A stretch of 9,892 nucleotides of DNA from Streptomyces sp. NRRL F-2580 (GTDB taxonomy: Bacteria > Actinomycetota > Actinomycetes > Streptomycetales > Streptomycetaceae), in the NCBI RefSeq assembly GCF_000720115.1, contig NZ_JOIR01000077.1, positions 1 through 9,892 on the forward strand, given 5' to 3'. Positions 6,155-9,892 of this stretch are shown piece after piece. Position numbers and translations under genes: made by a program. The stretch's first letter is position 1; each line of letters opens with the position of its first letter. The notes under the pieces were generated by a model. It was not told the DNA's origin. It was given only the letters and a program-made list of their open reading frames with translations, and ran no database searches.

Positions 6155-6178
6155 ATGATTACCGGGGGAAACATATGA
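6155..6178 (+). CDS. Seven-codon leader ORF overlapping the TetR start
   Basis: An ATG at 6155 with a strong ribosome site (GGGGGGAG, 6143-6150, 4 nt upstream) opens a frame for MITGGNI and stops with TGA at 6176-6178. The stop overlaps the TetR ATG at 6175-6177 as ATGA, the usual arrangement for translational coupling. No peptide-level evidence is possible here, and it may be chance, but both the ribosome site and the overlap favour a coupling role. Confidence 0.4.
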   Translation: MITGGNI

Positions 6179-6948
6179 ACATTTCCGATTTCCATGGCTC
6201 TGCGACCGCTCTCTCGGTCGAGAGCAACGGTCGCGCGCTCACGGGCGGCACCACGCACGGTGTAGGCAGGTCCACGCCGCTGCGCGTCGACGCCCAGCGC
6301 AACCTGGAACACGTGCTGCGAGCGGCCCGCGAGGTCTTCGGCGAGCTGGGCTACGGGGCTCCGATGGAGGACGTGGCGCGGCGCGCGCGGGTCGGTGTCG
6401 GCACCGTGTACCGGCGCTTCCCGAGCAAAGACGTCCTCGTGCGCCGGATAGCCGAGGAGGAGACCGCGCGGCTGACCGAGCAGGCCAGGACCGCGCTGGG
6501 TCAGGAGGAGGAGCCGTGGCAGGCGCTGTCGCGTTTCCTGCGCACCTCCGTGGCCTCGGGCGCCGGGCGGCTGCTGCCGCCGCAGGTGCTGCGGGTCGGT
6601 TCGGCGAGCGAGGACGGGGTCGAGGAGGCCGAGGAGGTACGGGTTCCGCAGCAGCGCCAGGCCGTCGCGGCCGCCGGTTCCCCCGATCTGCGGGTCGTGG
6701 GCACGCGGAGCGCGGCGGAGGACGAGCCCTCGGACGACGCGGGTGCGGGTGCGCTGCTGGAGGTCGTCGGCCGGCTGGTGCACCGTGCGCGGGAGGCCGG
6801 TGAGCTGCGCGCCGACGTCACGGTGGCCGATGTGCTGCTGGTGATAGCGACGGCGGCGCCCGCGCTGCCCGACCCGGCGCAGCAGGCGGCGGCGTCGACC
6901 CGGCTGCTCGACATCCTGCTCGAAGGGCTGCGGTCCCGGACGGCGTGA
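6175..6948 (+). CDS. TetR-family transcriptional regulator
   Basis: This 257-residue DNA-binding repressor has a disordered N-terminus of about 38 residues and a TetR helix-turn-helix at about 42-88. The second and recognition helices show MEDVARRARVGVGTVYRRF (64-82), a clear match to the family. The remaining residues form the ligand-binding and dimerisation region. An acidic, low-complexity insertion at about 145-190 makes it longer than a standard TetR protein. The ATG at 6175 is chosen because GGGGGAA (6164-6170) lies 4 nt upstream and the helix-turn-helix follows at the usual distance; the frame is open back to 6064, but that part is upstream of, or within, the likely promoter. It ends before a hairpin terminator. 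Ligand and target genes are unknown; the divergent dehydrogenase and the downstream sigma gene are the nearest candidates. Confidence 0.85.
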   Translation: MNISDFHGSATALSVESNGRALTGGTTHGVGRSTPLRVDAQRNLEHVLRAAREVFGELGYGAPMEDVARRARVGVGTVYRRFPSKDVLVRRIAEEETARLTEQARTALGQEEEPWQALSRFLRTSVASGAGRLLPPQVLRVGSASEDGVEEAEEVRVPQQRQAVAAAGSPDLRVVGTRSAAEDEPSDDAGAGALLEVVGRLVHRAREAGELRADVTVADVLLVIATAAPALPDPAQQAAASTRLLDILLEGLRSRTA

Positions 6949-6967
6949 CCTGCGCGGTTCGGCGTCG

Positions 6968-6992
6968 GCCCGGCGCCCCTTCGGCGCCGGGC
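6968..6992 (+). terminator. Hairpin terminator after the TetR gene
   Basis: GCCCGGCGCC (6968-6977) and GGCGCCGGGC (6983-6992) form a perfect 10-bp stem with a CCTTC loop, starting 20 bp after the stop codon. There is no U-tract. It suggests that the sigma gene downstream has its own promoter. Confidence 0.65.
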
Positions 6993-7063
6993 GGGTGCCC
7001 GGCCACTCCAATCGGCGGGCTCTCGTACCGTCCGGCCGTTCGCACGTCGGGGCGCCAATAGAG

Positions 7064-7078
7064 CGATTCGCCGAATCG
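7064..7078. promoter_or_regulatory. 15-bp perfect palindrome before the sigma gene
   Basis: CGATTCG (7064-7070) and CGAATCG (7072-7078) flank one central C. The site sits about 105 bp upstream of the sigma start and downstream of the TetR terminator. Its size fits an operator for a dimeric TetR-type protein. Assignment to the neighbouring TetR is inference. Confidence 0.45.
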
Positions 7079-7181
7079 TGCCCGGACGAGTGGATGGCGC
7101 GCAGAGGGCTTCGACGCGCGACCGCCGTGTGACACGCTTGATCGGTGTACCGGTTGAGTGTGTCGTGCGGGGGCTTCCGCG

Positions 7182-9230
7182 ATGAGCGTTGACGGGCGGG
7201 AAGAGCCACTCGGTGGCGGCGGCAGCGAGGTCGAGGCGGGCAGCCTGCCCGCACGGCAGGTGCCGGCCCAGCGCGAACCGGGCGGCCGGCACGCACGCCC
7301 CTCGCGCTCTTCCGGACCCGGCAGCATCGGGAGCGAACTCCCTCCGGCCGACGGTGACTTGATCGCCCGCATGCGGGGCGGGGACGACGGTGCGTACGAG
7401 GAGCTGTTCCGTCGCCACGCCGAGGCCGTACGACGCTACGCGCGGACCTGCTGCCGGGACGGGCACACCGCCGACGACCTGACCGCCGAGGTGTTCGCAC
7501 GGACCCTGCAGGCGGTACGGGGCGGGGCGGGGCCGGACCAGTCGGTGCGGGCGTATCTGCTGACGACCGTGCGCAGGGTTGCCGCCGCCTGGGCCAGGAC
7601 GGCCAAGCGGGAGCAACTCGTCGAGGACTTCGCGGTCTTCGCGGAGCAGGCGTCCACGGGCGCGGAAAGCGGAGCCGGGATCTCCGGGCTGTCCGGGGAC
7701 GACACGCTCGAACTGGGCGCGGACGTACGGGCGATGCACGAGGCCGAGCGGTCGCTGGCCGTGCAGGCTTTCCGCAGCCTGCCCGAGCGGTGGCAGGCCG
7801 TGCTGTGGCACACCACCGTCGAGGAGGCGTCGCCGAGCGCGATCGCCCCGTTGTTCGGGCTCAGCGCCAACGCGACGGCGGTGCTGGCCGGCCGCGCCCG
7901 GGAAGCGCTCAAGCAGGCCTATCTGCAGGCCCATGTGAGCGCGGCGCTGAGCTCGGGCGGTGACTGCGCGCGGTACTCGGACCGGCTGGGCGCGTACGCG
8001 CGGGGCGGGCTGCGGATGCGGGCGGAGCGGGGGCTGCGCAAGCACCTGGAGGAGTGCGCGAAGTGCCGGCTGGCCGCCGGGGAGCTCAAGGACGTCAACG
8101 CGGGGATTCCCGCGGTGCTTCCGGTCGCGGTCATCGGGTGGTTCGCCGCCGGGTACGCGGCCAAGGCCGCCGGGGTGGTGGCCGGTGGAGCCGTCGCCGC
8201 CGGCGGGGCCGGGGCCGCGGCCGCCGCCTCCGGCGGGTCGACCGCGGGGGCCGGGGCTGCCGGGACCGCGGGTGGTGCCGGGGCGGGTGCGGGTGCCGCG
8301 GGTGGAGCCGCGGGGGCCGGTGCCGGCGGCGGGGCCGCCGGTGCGGGTGCCGGGAGCGGGGGCGGGGCCGGGGGTGCGCTGGCCTCCGAGGGGCTCGGGC
8401 TGCCGGCCAAGGCCGCCATCGCCGCCGGGATCGCGGTGGCCGCGGCCGCCGGGGTGGTGTTCGCGCTCGCCGGGGACGATCCCGAGCCGCAGGCCCGGGC
8501 GGAGCCCGCGCCCGGTGTGGCGGCGCCGGTGGTGCCGGATGCCCCTGCCTCGCCGTCGGCGGAGCCGAGCCCGGGTGGGGAGCCGCCGCGCGCGCGGGGC
8601 TCCGTACCGCCGGCGCGCGTACCGTCGCCGACACCTTCGGCTCCGGCCTCCGCGGCTCACCCGGCCGCCTCGCCGTCCTCGTCCCCGCCGCCCTCGCCCT
8701 CACCCTCACCTTCGCCGAGCCGGGAGAAGCGCGCGCCCAGGCTGTCCCCGAGCCCGCCCTCCCCGGAGCCGACCCCGCCGCCGTCGAAGGCGCCGCAGGG
8801 GTTCCAGCTGGCCCGGCTCGACCAGTCGGCCTTCGGGGACCACGACGGTCCCGAGGTGCAGACCTGGCGCACCAGCTGGGTGTGGCAGCGCTGGGGGCTG
8901 GAGGTGGGCGGCCGCCGCTTCGCGCAGGGCATCACCGTGAACTCGCGTTCCTCGGTGGAGATCGCCCTCAACCGGCAGTGCACGAGCTTCTCGGCGCAGG
9001 CCGGGGTGGACGGGCTGTCGCTCCACACCGACGGCTCGGTGCGGTTCTCCGTCTACGCCGACGGGCAGCGGCTGTGGCAGTCCGCCGCCCTCGGCCACGA
9101 GGACCCGCCGGTGGGCGTGCAAGTGTCCCTCGCCGGCCGCAAGACGCTGCGGCTGGTGGTGGAGAAGGCCGGGCCGGGCAGCCTGCCGACGCTGGCGAGC
9201 TGGGCCGACGCCGTGATCAGCTGCCGGTGA
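7182..9230 (+). CDS. ECF-like sigma factor fused to zinc anti-sigma domain, membrane segments and NPCBM carbohydrate-binding module
   Basis: This 682-residue protein joins a sigma factor, its probable inhibitor and a sensor in one chain. Sigma region 2 is at about 59-125 (DDLTAEVFART) and region 4 at about 190-248 (LFGLSANATAVLAGRAREAL). A zinc anti-sigma domain follows at about 260-305, with Cys262, His288, Cys292 and Cys295 in the HxxxCxxC pattern. Hydrophobic stretches lie at about 309-327 and 408-430. Between them is a Gly/Ala tract with no charged residue from 329 to 402. A Pro/Ser-rich linker (about 434-540) leads to a domain at 541-681 resembling NPCBM, a carbohydrate-binding module usually outside the cell. 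Such fusions are known among actinobacterial ECF groups (I recall ECF52, unchecked). The ATG at 7182 has GGGGG 8 nt upstream; a GTG at 7158 would add 8 residues. Confidence 0.85.
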   Translation: MSVDGREEPLGGGGSEVEAGSLPARQVPAQREPGGRHARPSRSSGPGSIGSELPPADGDLIARMRGGDDGAYEELFRRHAEAVRRYARTCCRDGHTADDLTAEVFARTLQAVRGGAGPDQSVRAYLLTTVRRVAAAWARTAKREQLVEDFAVFAEQASTGAESGAGISGLSGDDTLELGADVRAMHEAERSLAVQAFRSLPERWQAVLWHTTVEEASPSAIAPLFGLSANATAVLAGRAREALKQAYLQAHVSAALSSGGDCARYSDRLGAYARGGLRMRAERGLRKHLEECAKCRLAAGELKDVNAGIPAVLPVAVIGWFAAGYAAKAAGVVAGGAVAAGGAGAAAAASGGSTAGAGAAGTAGGAGAGAGAAGGAAGAGAGGGAAGAGAGSGGGAGGALASEGLGLPAKAAIAAGIAVAAAAGVVFALAGDDPEPQARAEPAPGVAAPVVPDAPASPSAEPSPGGEPPRARGSVPPARVPSPTPSAPASAAHPAASPSSSPPPSPSPSPSPSREKRAPRLSPSPPSPEPTPPPSKAPQGFQLARLDQSAFGDHDGPEVQTWRTSWVWQRWGLEVGGRRFAQGITVNSRSSVEIALNRQCTSFSAQAGVDGLSLHTDGSVRFSVYADGQRLWQSAALGHEDPPVGVQVSLAGRKTLRLVVEKAGPGSLPTLASWADAVISCR

Positions 9231-9892
9231 GCGTGGCGGTGAGGGCCGCGGCGAGCTCGGCCGGGGTCAGTGCGGCCCCGGCGGCCTCCTCCCGGGCGTA
9301 GCGGGCCGGGCCGAGCAGGGCGCGGGTCCGTTCCGGGAGCCTGTGCACGGCGCCGCTCTCGGGGACCGAGCGCGGAAGGCCCGCGCGCCAGGCGGTGGCC
9401 GCCGCGAGGGCCCGTACGGCCTCGGCGGGCCGGCCGTCGTCGGCCAGCAGCACGGCGGCCGCTTCGGCCATGCCGGCCAGGAACCGTTCGGCGCACCGGG
9501 CGGTGACGGCGGCGGCGAGGCCGGGCCCGATCTTGGCGAGGCCGGCGGCCGGGCCCTGTTCGTGGGCCGTGAGGACGGCGTCGATGCTGTCCAGCCCGGC
9601 GGTGAACTGTGCGGGCACGGTGATCCGTACGGATTCGGCGCGGGCCCGCTCGCACTCGCTGCGGGCCATCGCGAGGTCGCCGCGCTGGAGGGCGAGCAGG
9701 GCGGAGAGGAGCCGGGCGAAGCTGCTGACGTCGTGCACCCCGCCGTGGCGGCCCGACTCCTGGTCGGCCTGGGCCAGGAGGCGTTCGGCTTCGTTGTCGA
9801 CGAGGGAGCCGAGGACGTCGGCGGTGTCGTAGGACGGGTCGGCGCAGACGGCCTCGGCGGCGGCGAGGTCGCAGCCGCCCGCGAACACGGAC
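9217..9892 (-). CDS. AfsR/LuxR-type ATPase regulator, C-terminal part only
   Basis: The gene runs off the right edge, so its start and N-terminal domains are not visible. The first visible residues, SVFAGGCDLAAAEAVC, and the following DVLGSLVD match the winged-helix segment after the NB-ARC-type ATPase of large SARP/AfsR or LuxR-family regulators. The rest is Ala-rich and helical with TPR-like pairs (for example RLLSALLALQRGDLAMARSE), and ends in PARYAREEAAGAALTPAELAAALT, a form common at the ends of such proteins. Such proteins switch on antibiotic or developmental genes. The usual DKSLV and LETVRQY segments after LVD are missing, and the chain passes straight into the helical repeats. Its stop overlaps the end of the convergent sigma gene. 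Confidence 0.65.
   Translation of the reverse strand, partial: SVFAGGCDLAAAEAVCADPSYDTADVLGSLVDNEAERLLAQADQESGRHGGVHDVSSFARLLSALLALQRGDLAMARSECERARAESVRITVPAQFTAGLDSIDAVLTAHEQGPAAGLAKIGPGLAAAVTARCAERFLAGMAEAAAVLLADDGRPAEAVRALAAATAWRAGLPRSVPESGAVHRLPERTRALLGPARYAREEAAGAALTPAELAAALTATLTGS

Larger units (their letters stand above)
5834..6174. other. 341-bp divergent intergenic region
   Basis: This gap lies between the dehydrogenase (minus) and the TetR gene (plus). It holds an inverted repeat near the dehydrogenase start, a partial plus-strand promoter at 6047-6075 and a seven-codon leader ORF at 6155-6178. It contains no tRNA and no larger gene I can support. I could not find a convincing minus-strand -35/-10 for the dehydrogenase, nor a Rex-type operator. 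Confidence 0.6.

Noticed and set aside
6064..6174. N-terminal extension of the TetR protein to 6064
   Set aside because: It would start within the likely promoter, lacks a ribosome site and has Arg/Pro/Gly-rich sequence; the ATG at 6175 has a good ribosome site.
7110..7138. Possible promoter for the sigma gene (TTCGAC-17-CACGCT)
   Set aside because: Both hexamers match consensus poorly and such pairs are common by chance, so it is not listed as a feature.
6501..8660. Minus-strand open frame of 719 codons
   Set aside because: It is antisense to the TetR and sigma genes and crosses the terminator between them; it is Arg/Pro/Gly-rich without a domain.

Overview
The window is very GC-rich, with strong third-position GC bias, GTG starts and -10 elements of the TAGAGT type. 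Its gene families (SpoIIE-type phosphatase with an anti-sigma-like kinase domain, sigma factor fused to its own anti-sigma domain, AfsR-like regulator) are actinobacterial. The left edge carries a leader that I recognise from memory as the Streptomyces pre-16S rRNA leader, so the source is most likely a Streptomyces or close relative chromosome. Species cannot be told from the sequence.

Layout. Positions 1-345, read on the minus strand, are the promoter array and 5' leader of a ribosomal RNA operon whose 16S gene lies off the left edge. Just upstream of it, also on the minus strand, is a MarR-family regulator (354-890). It is divergent from an MFS transporter (1012-2319) across a 121-bp gap that holds a good promoter and interleaved inverted repeats. 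This is a typical regulator/efflux pair. A 19-bp-stem bidirectional terminator (2366-2407) separates the transporter from a convergent minus-strand pair: a PAS/SpoIIE phosphatase/HATPase protein (2414-4279) and, upstream of it, a type II NADH dehydrogenase (4415-5833).

A 341-bp divergent gap (5834-6174) follows. It contains an inverted repeat near the dehydrogenase start and, on the plus strand, a tiny leader ORF whose stop overlaps the start of a TetR-family regulator (6175-6948). After a terminator hairpin and a 15-bp perfect palindrome comes the most unusual gene, at 7182-9230. It encodes an ECF-like sigma factor fused to a zinc-binding anti-sigma domain, hydrophobic segments, a long charge-free Gly/Ala tract, a Pro/Ser linker and a C-terminal NPCBM-type carbohydrate-binding module. 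The window ends in the C-terminal part of an AfsR/LuxR-type ATPase regulator on the minus strand (9217 to the right edge), which overlaps the sigma gene tail to tail by 14 bp.

Functionally this is a core-chromosome regulatory neighbourhood: rRNA expression, a ligand-responsive efflux pair, respiratory NADH oxidation, a sigma-regulation phosphatase, and a candidate single-protein envelope sensor that would link a surface carbohydrate signal to transcription. No mobile element, CRISPR array or tRNA gene was seen.
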